A stretch of DNA of 18,024 bases, taken from contig JBNKCG010000029.1 in the NCBI GenBank assembly GCA_050287605.1, positions 1 through 18,024 on the forward strand. The letters run 5' to 3'. This document shows, in pieces, positions 7,094-13,734 of the stretch (positions are counted from its first letter, which is position 1; every line of letters begins with the position of its first letter). A program made the position numbers and the translations under genes. Origin of the DNA: QQUJ01 sp050287605 (GTDB lineage: Bacteria > Pseudomonadota > Gammaproteobacteria > QQUJ01). The notes beneath the pieces were generated by a model. The model was not told the DNA's origin. It made no database searches and worked only from the letters and a program-made list of their open reading frames with translations.

Positions 7094-8730
7094 GTCGGCT
7101 TCCTCTGTTGGCGGTCCAACTCGCGCAGTTCGGTGCGGCGCACCTTTCCGGTGGTGGTGAGCGGAAGCTGGTCAATATATTCGATCTCGCGCGGGTATTC
7201 ATAGGCGGCGAGCCGGCTCTTGACGCTGGCCTGAATGTCGCGGGTGAGTTCGTCGCTGGGCTGTACCCCGGAAGCGAGCACCAGGTAGGCCTTGATGATC
7301 TCACCGCGCAGCTCGTCGGGCGCGCCGATCACGGCGGCCTGGGCCACGGCGGGGTGTTTGAGCAGGCAGTCCTCGATCTCGCCGGGGCCGATGCGGTAGC
7401 CGGCGCTGGAGATAACGTCGTCGTTGCGACCCACGAACCAGAGGTAACCGTCTTCGTCGCGGTAGCCGGCGTCGCCGGTCAGGAACCACTCGCCCAGGCA
7501 TTTCCTGCGCGTGGCTTCTTCGTTGTCCCAGTAGCCGAGGAACATCACCGGATCGTCGCGCCGCGCGGCCAGTTCGCCGATCTCGCCGGTGGGCATGGGG
7601 TTGCCGTCGGGGTCGATGGCGTCCACCCAGTGGCCGGGGTAGGGGCGGCCCATGGAGCCGGGCTTGACGGGCATGGCGGCGCTGCAGTTGCCCACCAGGT
7701 AGTTGAACTCGGTCTGGCCCCACATCTCGTTGACCGGCACGTCCAGCGTCTCGCGCGCCCACTCGACGATGCGTTCGCCCACCTGTTCGCCGGCCGACAT
7801 CACCGCCCGCAGCACCAGTTCATGGTTTGCGGCGTTGGGTACCTGCATCAGCATCTTCATGGCGGTGGGCGGGATGAAGGCGTTGCGCACGCCGTACTTG
7901 GCCATCAGGTGAAAGGCGCGTTCGGGATCGAAGGCGCCCTTGCCTTCGAAGGCGAGCATGGGCTTGCCGTAGTACCAGGTGGGCAGCAGGGCGTCGAGCA
8001 GCCCGCCGGTCCAGGCCCAGTCGGCGGGCGTCCAGAACAGTCCACCGGTTTGGCCGTAGAAGTTCTGCGACAGCTCGAAACCGGTCAGGTTGCCGATCAG
8101 CGAGCGGTGCGCGACCAGTGCCCCCTTGGGCGGTCCCGTGGTGCCGGAGGTGTAGATGAGCAGTGCCGGGTCGTCGGCGGAGGTGATGATCTGCGGTGTG
8201 CTGGCCGCCCCGTCGTTGAGCACCTCCCAGAAGCTGCCGTTGCCGGGCTGCGGCCCGCACACCAGGATGGAGTGCAGTTCGGGTAGACGCGGGTGCAGCT
8301 CTTCGACGACGGGCAGGCGCGCCGCGTCGGTGATCACCACCCGCGCCCGGCTGTTGGCCAGGCGGTACTCCAGCGCATCGGGACCGAACAGGATGGAGAG
8401 CGGCAGCGCCACTGCGCCGATGGCGTAGATGGCGGCGTGCGCGATGGCCGTCTCGGGGCGCTGCGAGAGGATGATGGCGACGCGATCGCCGCGTTGCACA
8501 CCCATGGCCTGCAGCGCATTGGCGAAACGCCGTGCATGGTCGCGGATCTGGCCGAAGGTGTAGCGCGCCTCGTCGCCCTGCGCGTTCTCGTAATAGATGG
8601 CGATGGCGTCTTCCGCCGCGCCGTTGTCGAAGCAGACCGCCCGGGCGATGTTGAACTCGGTGGGGATCTGCCAGCGGAACTGCTCGCGCTGGGCGTCGAA
8701 ATCACCGGTGCGGGGATCGAGTAGTGCCAT
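7090..8730 (-). CDS. ACSM-like acyl-CoA synthetase (AMP-forming)
   Basis: A 546-aa ANL-superfamily ligase of the acetyl-CoA-synthetase/medium-chain (ACSM) type; it starts with the characteristic PTEFNIARAVCF segment. Phosphate loop TSGTTGPPKG is at 194-203, the adenine/acyl motif MWGQTEFN at 336-343, the hinge LTGDAGYRDEDGY at 417-429, the CoA-contact motif SSAGYRIGP at 441-449, and the catalytic lysine Lys529 in LPLTTTGKVRR. The PxxxxGK context of Lys529 is the pattern seen at lysines inactivated by protein acetyltransferases in this superfamily. Short- or branched-chain acids such as isobutyrate or butyrate are plausible substrates from the context (IcmF and MaoC next door), but this is inference. 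ATG at 8730 has GGGAGGG about 6 nt upstream. It begins 28 nt after the maoC stop and overlaps the next gene by 4 nt. Confidence 0.94.
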   Translation of the reverse strand: MALLDPRTGDFDAQREQFRWQIPTEFNIARAVCFDNGAAEDAIAIYYENAQGDEARYTFGQIRDHARRFANALQAMGVQRGDRVAIILSQRPETAIAHAAIYAIGAVALPLSILFGPDALEYRLANSRARVVITDAARLPVVEELHPRLPELHSILVCGPQPGNGSFWEVLNDGAASTPQIITSADDPALLIYTSGTTGPPKGALVAHRSLIGNLTGFELSQNFYGQTGGLFWTPADWAWTGGLLDALLPTWYYGKPMLAFEGKGAFDPERAFHLMAKYGVRNAFIPPTAMKMLMQVPNAANHELVLRAVMSAGEQVGERIVEWARETLDVPVNEMWGQTEFNYLVGNCSAAMPVKPGSMGRPYPGHWVDAIDPDGNPMPTGEIGELAARRDDPVMFLGYWDNEEATRRKCLGEWFLTGDAGYRDEDGYLWFVGRNDDVISSAGYRIGPGEIEDCLLKHPAVAQAAVIGAPDELRGEIIKAYLVLASGVQPSDELTRDIQASVKSRLAAYEYPREIEYIDQLPLTTTGKVRRTELRELDRQQRKPT

Positions 8731-8758
8731 CGCGCCCTCCCGTTGTCGAAAACGCTCG

Positions 8759-9193
8759 TTAGGTTTTGTGTTTCTTCTTGGCGGGACTCACCAGCGCCTC
8801 GCCCTCGATGAGTTGCACGCCCTCCTGGTTATAGCAGCAGGTGCGCAGCGTGACGCGGTTCTTCTCGAGGTTGATGTCGATCACCTCCACTTCGGCGCGC
8901 ACCGTATCGCCGATATGTACCGGGGCGAGGAATTTCACCTGCTGGCTGATATAGATGGCCCCCGGCCCCGGCAGTTGCATGGCGAGTACCGTGGAGATGA
9001 ATCCGGTCACCAGGATGCCGTGCGCAATGCGTCCCTTGAACGCGGTCTTGGCGGCGTACTCTTCGTTGATGTGGGCGGGGTTCATGTCACCGGTGATGCC
9101 GGCGAACAGGTAGACGTCGCTCTCGCTGATTGTCTTTTCGAAGACAGACTTTTCGCCGATGGAGAGTTCTTCTACCGTCTTTCCGAGATTCAT
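8759..9193 (-). CDS. MaoC-like (R)-specific enoyl-CoA hydratase
   Basis: A 144-aa single hot-dog-fold protein. The hydratase-2 motif GDMNPAHINEEYAAKTAFKG holds the catalytic pair Asp36 and His41, five residues apart as in PhaJ, with Asn38 also conserved; G...IAHGILVTG completes the active-site helix. The family hydrates trans-2-enoyl-CoA to (R)-3-hydroxyacyl-CoA, often feeding polyhydroxyalkanoate synthesis. Length and motif match PhaJ/MaoC; the lysine-rich tail KKKHKT is unremarkable. ATG at 9193 has a strong AAGGAG about 8 nt upstream. It is the first gene of a minus-strand set (maoC, acyl-CoA synthetase, CoA-binding protein) and is divergent from icmF, with a 174-nt shared control region. 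Substrate chain length cannot be decided from sequence. Confidence 0.93.
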   Translation of the reverse strand: MNLGKTVEELSIGEKSVFEKTISESDVYLFAGITGDMNPAHINEEYAAKTAFKGRIAHGILVTGFISTVLAMQLPGPGAIYISQQVKFLAPVHIGDTVRAEVEVIDINLEKNRVTLRTCCYNQEGVQLIEGEALVSPAKKKHKT

Positions 9194-9226
9194 CCGATAC
9201 TCCTTTCAACGCACGATGCGGTGTAT

Positions 9227-9256
9227 TTGACGTTTACGTAAACGGGGTGTGAGAAT
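9227..9256 (+). promoter_or_regulatory. Candidate icmF promoter with a perfect palindrome in its spacer
   Basis: TTGACG (9227-9232) and GAGAAT (9251-9256, four of six matches) are 18 bp apart. A perfect 14-bp palindrome CGTTTACGTAAACG occupies 9231-9244, from the end of the -35 into the spacer. That is the placement MerR-family activators use, and LiuR, a MerR-family protein, controls branched-chain acyl-CoA genes in many proteobacteria. Whether this palindrome is a LiuR site is inference. The same element lies 38 nt ahead of the maoC start on the other strand, so one protein could control both directions. Confidence 0.42.
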
Positions 9257-9334
9257 ACCCGTTCATCCGGAAAATACCTAGCACACCTGCATTCCGTTCT
9301 CGACAGGTGTACCGCGGTCGCACCTCGCGACTCA

Positions 9335-9346
9335 CTGTCCGGACAG
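9335..9346. repeat. 12-bp perfect palindrome just upstream of the icmF ribosome-binding site
   Basis: CTGTCCGGACAG is self-complementary over all 12 bases and ends 8 nt before the icmF ribosome-binding site. It could be a second operator or fold in the mRNA leader. No family-specific consensus is recognised. Confidence 0.3.
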
Positions 9347-9353
9347 GCCTTGC

Positions 9354-9359
9354 GGAGGT
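9354..9359 (+). promoter_or_regulatory. Strong ribosome-binding site that fixes the icmF start
   Basis: GGAGGT lies 8 nt ahead of ATG 9368. An in-frame TTG at 9350 lies upstream of it and would overlap it, so ATG 9368 is the start. Confidence 0.75.
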
Positions 9360-9367
9360 CCTCCCCC

Positions 9368-12300
9368 ATGCCGAAAGCCAAAGTCGCCACCCACCCCGGT
9401 GCCCTGAGAGAATCGGCCGCGGCGCGCAACGTGCGGTTCGTGACGGCCGCCAGTCTCTTCGACGGCCACGACGCCTCCATCAACATCATGCGCCGCATCC
9501 TGCAAGCGGCCGGCGCCGAGGTGATCCACCTGGGACACAACCGCTCCGTTGCCGAGATCGTCAACGCCGCGTTGCAGGAAGATGCCCACGCCATCGCCAT
9601 CAGCTCCTACCAGGGCGGGCACGTGGAGTATCTCAAGTACATGGTGGAGATGCTGCGCGAGCGCGATGGCGCTGACATCCGTGTTTTCGCCGGCGGCGGC
9701 GGGGTGATCGTGCCGGCTGAAATCAAGGAGTTGGAGAGTTACGGCGTCACGCGCATCTACTCGCCCGAAGACGGCCAGAAGCTGGGCCTGCAGGGCATGA
9801 TCGACGACATGATGGCGCGCTGCGACTTCGACCCCGGCGCGCGTGCGCCGGACGATCTCGCGGCGATCCGCGGCGGCGACCGACGTGCCCTGTCGCGGGC
9901 CATCACCGCGCTGGAGAACGGAACGGCTTCCAAGTCCCTGCTCGGTGCGCTGCACGAGGCGGTCGCGGCGCACGATGCCAGCGTGCCGGTGCTGGGCATC
10001 ACCGGCACCGGCGGTTCCGGCAAATCCTCGCTCACCGACGAGCTGATCCGCCGCTTTCGCTTCGATCAGCACGATCGTCTGAAGATCGCCATCCTGGCGG
10101 TGGATCCCACCCGCCGCAAGACCGGCGGGGCGCTGCTGGGCGATCGCATCCGCATGAACGCCATCGATTCGCCCAACGTCTATCTGCGCTCCATCGCCAC
10201 TCGCGACGCCAAGGGTGAGCTGCCCGAGAGTGTCAAGGAGATCGTTGCGCTCACCCGCTTGGCCGGGTTCGACCTGGTGATCGTCGAGACCCCCGGTATC
10301 GGGCAGGGCGACGCCGGCATCGTACCGCTGGTGGACGTGGCGCTCTACGTCATGACCCCGGAGTTCGGCGCTGCCAGCCAGTTGGAGAAGATCGACATGC
10401 TCGACTACGCCGACGTGGTGGCCATCAACAAGTTCGACCGCAAGGGCGCCGACGATGCGCTGCGCGACGTGGCCAAGCAAGTGCAGCGCAACCGCGAAAG
10501 CTTCGATCTGGGGCCGGAACAGATGCCGGTGTTCGGCACCGTCGCCAGCCGCTTCAACGACGACGGCGTGACCGCGCTCTACCAGACCCTGGCCGATCGT
10601 TTACGTGAGCACGGCCTACCGCTGGAGTCCGGCGCGTTGCCGCCGGTGACGGTGCGCAGCTCCACCGCCGAGGCCGCCATCGTGCCGCCGGAGCGGATGC
10701 GTTACCTGGCCGACATTGCCGACACCGTGCGCGACTACCGCAAGACCGTGGAGGCGCAGGCGCGCACCGCGCGGCGCATCCAGCAGCTGCGCGAGACCCA
10801 GCGCCTGCTGCAGGAGGCGGGCAAGGCCGCCGTGGGCATCGACGAACTGATCGCGCAGCAGGAGGAGGCGCTGGACCCGCGCGCCGCCAAGCTGCTGGCG
10901 CAGTGGCCCAAGATCAAGGAAAGCTACGCCGGCGACGAGTACGTGGTGAAAATCCGCGACAAGGAGATCCGCACCGGCCTGCGCTACACCAGCCTGAGCG
11001 GCACCCAGGTGCCCAAGGTGGCGCTGCCGCGCTACGAGGATCACGGCGAACTGCTGCGCTGGCTGTTGCTGGAAAACCTGCCGGGGGCGTTTCCCTACAC
11101 CGCCGGCGTGTTCGCCTTCAAACGCGAGGGCGAGGACCCGACGCGCATGTTCGCCGGCGAGGGCGATGCCTTCCGCACCAACCGCCGCTTCAAGGCGCTG
11201 TCGGAACACTCTGCCGCCAAGCGCCTCTCCACCGCTTTCGATTCGGTGACGCTCTACGGCTACGATCCCGACGAGCGGCCCGACATCTACGGCAAGGTGG
11301 GCAACTCGGGCGTCTCCATCGCCACCCTGGACGACCTGAAAGTGCTCTACGACGGCTTCGACCTGTGCAGCCCGTCGACGTCGGTATCGATGACTATCAA
11401 CGGCCCGGCACCCAGCATCCTGGCGATGTTCTTCAACACCGCCATCGACCAGCAGATCGCGCGTTTCGTTGGCGACAACGGCCGCGACCCCACCGACGAC
11501 GAGATCGAAAAGATTCGCGAGTGGACGCTGGAGAACGTGCGCGGCACGGTGCAGGCCGACATCCTCAAGGAAGACCAGGGGCAGAATACCTGCATCTTCT
11601 CCACCGAGTTCGCGCTGCGCATGATGGCGGATATCCAGGAGTACTTCGTCCACCATCGGGTACGCAACTTCTACTCGGTGTCGATCTCCGGCTACCACAT
11701 CGCCGAGGCGGGCGCCAATCCCATCAGCCAGCTCGCGTTTACGCTTGCCAACGGTTTCACCTACGTGGAGGCCTACCTGGCGCGCGGCATGCACATCGAC
11801 GACTTCGCGGCCAATCTGTCGTTCTTCTTCTCCAACGGCATGGACCCCGAGTACACGGTGATGGGGCGTGTGGCGCGACGCATCTGGTCGACGGCCATGC
11901 GTTTCCGCTATGGCGCCAACGAACGTTCACAGAAGCTCAAGTACCACATCCAGACTTCGGGACGTTCACTGCACGCCCAGGAGATGGCGTTCAACGACAT
12001 CCGCACCACGCTGCAGGCGCTGATTGCCGTCTACGACAACTGCAACAGCCTGCACACCAACGCCTACGACGAGGCGATCACCACGCCCACCGAGGAGTCG
12101 GTGCGCCGTGCGCTGGCGATCCAGTTGGTGATCAACAACGAATGGGGTTTGGCGCGCAACGAGAACCCCAACCAGGGCAGCTTCATCATCGACGAGCTTA
12201 CCGACCTGGTGGAGGAGGCGGTGCTCTGCGAGTTCGAACGCATCGCCTCGCGTGGCGGCGTGCTGGGTGCGATGGAGACCGGTTACCAACGCGGCAAGAT

Positions 12301-12637
12301 CCAGGACGAATCGCTCTACTACGAGCGCAAGAAGCACGACGGCAGTCTGCCTATCATCGGCGTCAACACCTTCCTCAATCCGCAGCCGCCCGCGGAGCCG
12401 GTCATCGAGCTGGCGCGTTCGACGGAGGAGGAGAAGCGCAGCCAGATTGCGCGCCTGCGCGAGTTTCAGCGCCGCCACGGAGACGAGGCTGGGCAGATGC
12501 TCACGCGCCTGCAGCGGGCCGCGGTCAACGGCGAGAATCTCTTTGCGGTGTTGATGGATGCGGTGCGTTGTTGTTCGCTGGGTCAGATCACCCAGGCGCT
12601 GTTCGAAGTGGGCGGGCAGTACCGGCGCAATATGTAG
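9368..12637 (+). CDS. icmF: Fused coenzyme B12-dependent isobutyryl-CoA mutase IcmF
   Basis: Interconverts isobutyryl-CoA and n-butyryl-CoA by adenosylcobalamin radical chemistry; IcmF joins the B12-binding subunit, the MeaI/MeaB-type G-protein chaperone and the large mutase subunit in one chain. The 1089-aa length is normal. Residues about 20-150 are the B12 domain, with FDGHDAS (31-37; His34 the expected lower axial ligand) and the GG loop near 109-112. About 205-400 is the GTPase: Walker A GTGGSGKS (213-220), ETPGIGQGD (307-315), NKFD (354-357). About 520-1089 is the TIM-barrel mutase domain, including NFYSVSISGYHIAEAGANP. Phe595 (TRMFAGEG) and Gln739 (DQGQNT) align with Phe598 and Gln742 of Geobacillus IcmF, the residues that select isobutyryl-CoA over methylmalonyl-CoA, where the mutase has Tyr and Arg. 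The gene is divergent from maoC, and the Crp/Fnr gene converges on it 5 nt after its stop. Confidence 0.96.
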   Translation: MPKAKVATHPGALRESAAARNVRFVTAASLFDGHDASINIMRRILQAAGAEVIHLGHNRSVAEIVNAALQEDAHAIAISSYQGGHVEYLKYMVEMLRERDGADIRVFAGGGGVIVPAEIKELESYGVTRIYSPEDGQKLGLQGMIDDMMARCDFDPGARAPDDLAAIRGGDRRALSRAITALENGTASKSLLGALHEAVAAHDASVPVLGITGTGGSGKSSLTDELIRRFRFDQHDRLKIAILAVDPTRRKTGGALLGDRIRMNAIDSPNVYLRSIATRDAKGELPESVKEIVALTRLAGFDLVIVETPGIGQGDAGIVPLVDVALYVMTPEFGAASQLEKIDMLDYADVVAINKFDRKGADDALRDVAKQVQRNRESFDLGPEQMPVFGTVASRFNDDGVTALYQTLADRLREHGLPLESGALPPVTVRSSTAEAAIVPPERMRYLADIADTVRDYRKTVEAQARTARRIQQLRETQRLLQEAGKAAVGIDELIAQQEEALDPRAAKLLAQWPKIKESYAGDEYVVKIRDKEIRTGLRYTSLSGTQVPKVALPRYEDHGELLRWLLLENLPGAFPYTAGVFAFKREGEDPTRMFAGEGDAFRTNRRFKALSEHSAAKRLSTAFDSVTLYGYDPDERPDIYGKVGNSGVSIATLDDLKVLYDGFDLCSPSTSVSMTINGPAPSILAMFFNTAIDQQIARFVGDNGRDPTDDEIEKIREWTLENVRGTVQADILKEDQGQNTCIFSTEFALRMMADIQEYFVHHRVRNFYSVSISGYHIAEAGANPISQLAFTLANGFTYVEAYLARGMHIDDFAANLSFFFSNGMDPEYTVMGRVARRIWSTAMRFRYGANERSQKLKYHIQTSGRSLHAQEMAFNDIRTTLQALIAVYDNCNSLHTNAYDEAITTPTEESVRRALAIQLVINNEWGLARNENPNQGSFIIDELTDLVEEAVLCEFERIASRGGVLGAMETGYQRGKIQDESLYYERKKHDGSLPIIGVNTFLNPQPPAEPVIELARSTEEEKRSQIARLREFQRRHGDEAGQMLTRLQRAAVNGENLFAVLMDAVRCCSLGQITQALFEVGGQYRRNM

Positions 12638-12642
12638 GTCGG

Positions 12643-12673
12643 TCAGGAGGCTGAACGGTCGGCCGCCTCCTGA
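12643..12673. repeat. 9-bp perfect inverted repeat at the icmF / Crp-gene junction
   Basis: TCAGGAGGC (12643-12651) and GCCTCCTGA (12665-12673) are exact reverse complements separated by 13 nt, starting at the regulator's stop codon and 5 nt after the icmF stop. The hairpin could form in both transcripts. There is no T-run on either side, so a classical intrinsic terminator is not shown; a 3'-end stabilising or Rho-assisted structure is possible. Confidence 0.4.
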
Positions 12674-13350
12674 GGGCTACTCTCGAAGCGTCGCAGGCCT
12701 TCGACGTTGAGTACCGTGATCATACCGTAGTCGACCTTGACCAGGCCCGCCGCTTCGAGCACGCGCAGCGCCTGGTTGACCCGCTGGCGCGAAGCGCCGG
12801 CAATGTAGCCCAGCTCCTCCTGCGAGATCTGCACGCGCGTTTCGGCGCCCGGATAGAGGTGGGTGTTGAACAGCGAGGCGAGGGCGCGCGCCACGCGGGC
12901 ATCGGGATCCAGCAGCCGGTCGTGCTCCACCATGCCGATGAACTGACCGAGGCGTTCGTTGAGCTGCAGCAGCAGGAAGCGGTTGAACGAAAAACTGTTG
13001 TTCAGCAGCCAGTGAAAGGTCTTTTCCGGCAGAAATACGATGCGTGAATCGCGCAATGCGATGACATCGTATTTGCGGGTCTCGCCCTTCAACACCGATC
13101 CCTCCCCGAACCAGCTGCCTGCCGGGATGCCGGCGAAGGTGACGGCTTTGCCGGCGTGGGAGAAGCAGTTGAGCTTCACCAGACCCTCCAGCACGCCGAT
13201 CCAGGCATCGGAAGGTCTGCCTTTGTGGCAGATGTAGGCGCCGGCAGGGTAGGCGCGCTCGATGAGATCGGTTTCCACGCGCTGGCGCTGTTCCGCGGTC
13301 AATTCCGCCGTCCAGGGGCTGATGGTGAGTAGTTCTTCGATGGAATGCAT
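12643..13350 (-). CDS. Crp/Fnr-family transcriptional regulator
   Basis: A 235-aa cytoplasmic DNA-binding protein. The N-terminal cyclic-nucleotide-binding-type beta-roll spans about 20-115 (YPAGAYICHKGRPSDAWIGVLEGLVKL; GSWFGEGSVLKGETRKYDVIAL), a long dimer helix about 118-145, and a winged helix-turn-helix about 173-212 (ISQEELGYIAGASRQRVNQALRVLEAAGLV). Only two cysteines exist (41, 62), so the FNR iron-sulfur cluster motif is absent. The phosphate cassette GEGSVLKGETRKYDV lacks the usual R-S/T pair of cAMP-binding Crp, so the effector is unknown. ATG at 13350 is chosen because it matches the usual family start and length, and a likely -10 (TATATT, 13395-13390) lies just upstream. An ATG at 13416 is in frame but would precede that promoter. 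It could regulate icmF or itself (see the dyad at 13363-13378). Confidence 0.9.
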   Translation of the reverse strand: MHSIEELLTISPWTAELTAEQRQRVETDLIERAYPAGAYICHKGRPSDAWIGVLEGLVKLNCFSHAGKAVTFAGIPAGSWFGEGSVLKGETRKYDVIALRDSRIVFLPEKTFHWLLNNSFSFNRFLLLQLNERLGQFIGMVEHDRLLDPDARVARALASLFNTHLYPGAETRVQISQEELGYIAGASRQRVNQALRVLEAAGLVKVDYGMITVLNVEGLRRFESSPQEAADRSAS

Positions 13351-13362
13351 GATGTCGGGGAT

Positions 13363-13378
13363 TGTCAGCCAGATGACA
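13363..13378. promoter_or_regulatory. Candidate autoregulatory operator of the Crp/Fnr regulator
   Basis: TGTCA-N6-TGACA is a perfect dyad with the same half-site length and spacing as a CRP site (TGTGA-N6-TCACA). It lies between the likely minus-strand -10 box and the start codon of the Crp/Fnr gene, a position that would favour repression of its own gene. The assignment rests on geometry, not on a known consensus for this protein. Confidence 0.42.
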
Positions 13379-13384
13379 GAGCAG

Positions 13385-13399
13385 GGGGAAATATACCCC
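13385..13399 (-). promoter_or_regulatory. Candidate -10 box within a small palindrome, Crp/Fnr gene promoter
   Basis: On the minus strand TATATT (13395-13390) matches five of six bases of TATAAT and is framed by GGGG and CCCC arms (13385-13388 and 13396-13399). The start codon lies about 40 nt downstream. No strong -35 hexamer is seen, which would fit an activator-dependent or weak promoter. Confidence 0.3.
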
Positions 13400-13535
13400 G
13401 TATGATCGAACCACATAAACAGAGGCCGTATGTGCTGCAGGTCCCGGTATGGGCGCGGTGCCGGCCGATCGCTGACCCCACAGGGAAACAGCGGCGGCCG
13501 TCGGCAGTTGAGATTACACGAGGAGGAGGGTCTTC

Positions 13536-13706
13536 ATGCCCGTGACAGCAGGCGTTGCCGTCGTATTACGTACTAGCCCACGGCAATCTTGCAGTGCAGC
13601 ATGCGGCGCCGGGCGTTCCCTTGGTCATCCTGAAGGTGCGGTCACCGGTGCCGGTGTGCGGCGTCGCGTTGCGGGTCGCAACCTCCCCCGCGGTTTCTAC
13701 ACTTAG
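13536..13706 (+). CDS. Possible small ORF (56 aa) of unknown function
   Basis: ATG at 13536 is preceded by GAGGAGGAGGG ending 5 nt upstream, one of the best ribosome-binding sites in the window, and opens a 56-codon frame ending in TAG. The peptide is rich in Gly, Ala, Val and Arg, with two cysteines (19 and 23) and no recognisable domain, signal peptide or membrane helix. Third-position GC is only about half, unlike the neighbouring genes, which argues against a real gene. It could be a leader peptide for the hydratase gene that starts 28 nt later, a decayed remnant, or chance. Confidence 0.18.
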   Translation: MPVTAGVAVVLRTSPRQSCSAACGAGRSLGHPEGAVTGAGVRRRVAGRNLPRGFYT

Positions 13707-13734
13707 CGGATGTGATCGCTAGCAGGCACCGGAT

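Larger units (their letters stand above)
13351..13734. other. 384-bp intergenic region between the Crp/Fnr gene and the enoyl-CoA hydratase gene
   Basis: The longest gap in the window. The left end holds the regulator's probable promoter and a dyad; the middle holds one short open frame with a strong ribosome-binding site (13536-13706). No RNA gene, insertion sequence or convincing promoter for the downstream hydratase gene was recognised. Its AT content is locally higher near 13385-13430 than in the flanking genes. Confidence 0.6.

Noticed and set aside
10616..11794. Long minus-strand frame inside icmF
   Set aside because: The plus-strand frame is an unambiguous full-length IcmF; the antisense product has no recognisable motif.
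12643..13350. Oxygen-sensing FNR assignment for the Crp/Fnr regulator
   Set aside because: Only two cysteines are present and the N-terminal cysteine cluster needed for a [4Fe-4S] centre is missing.
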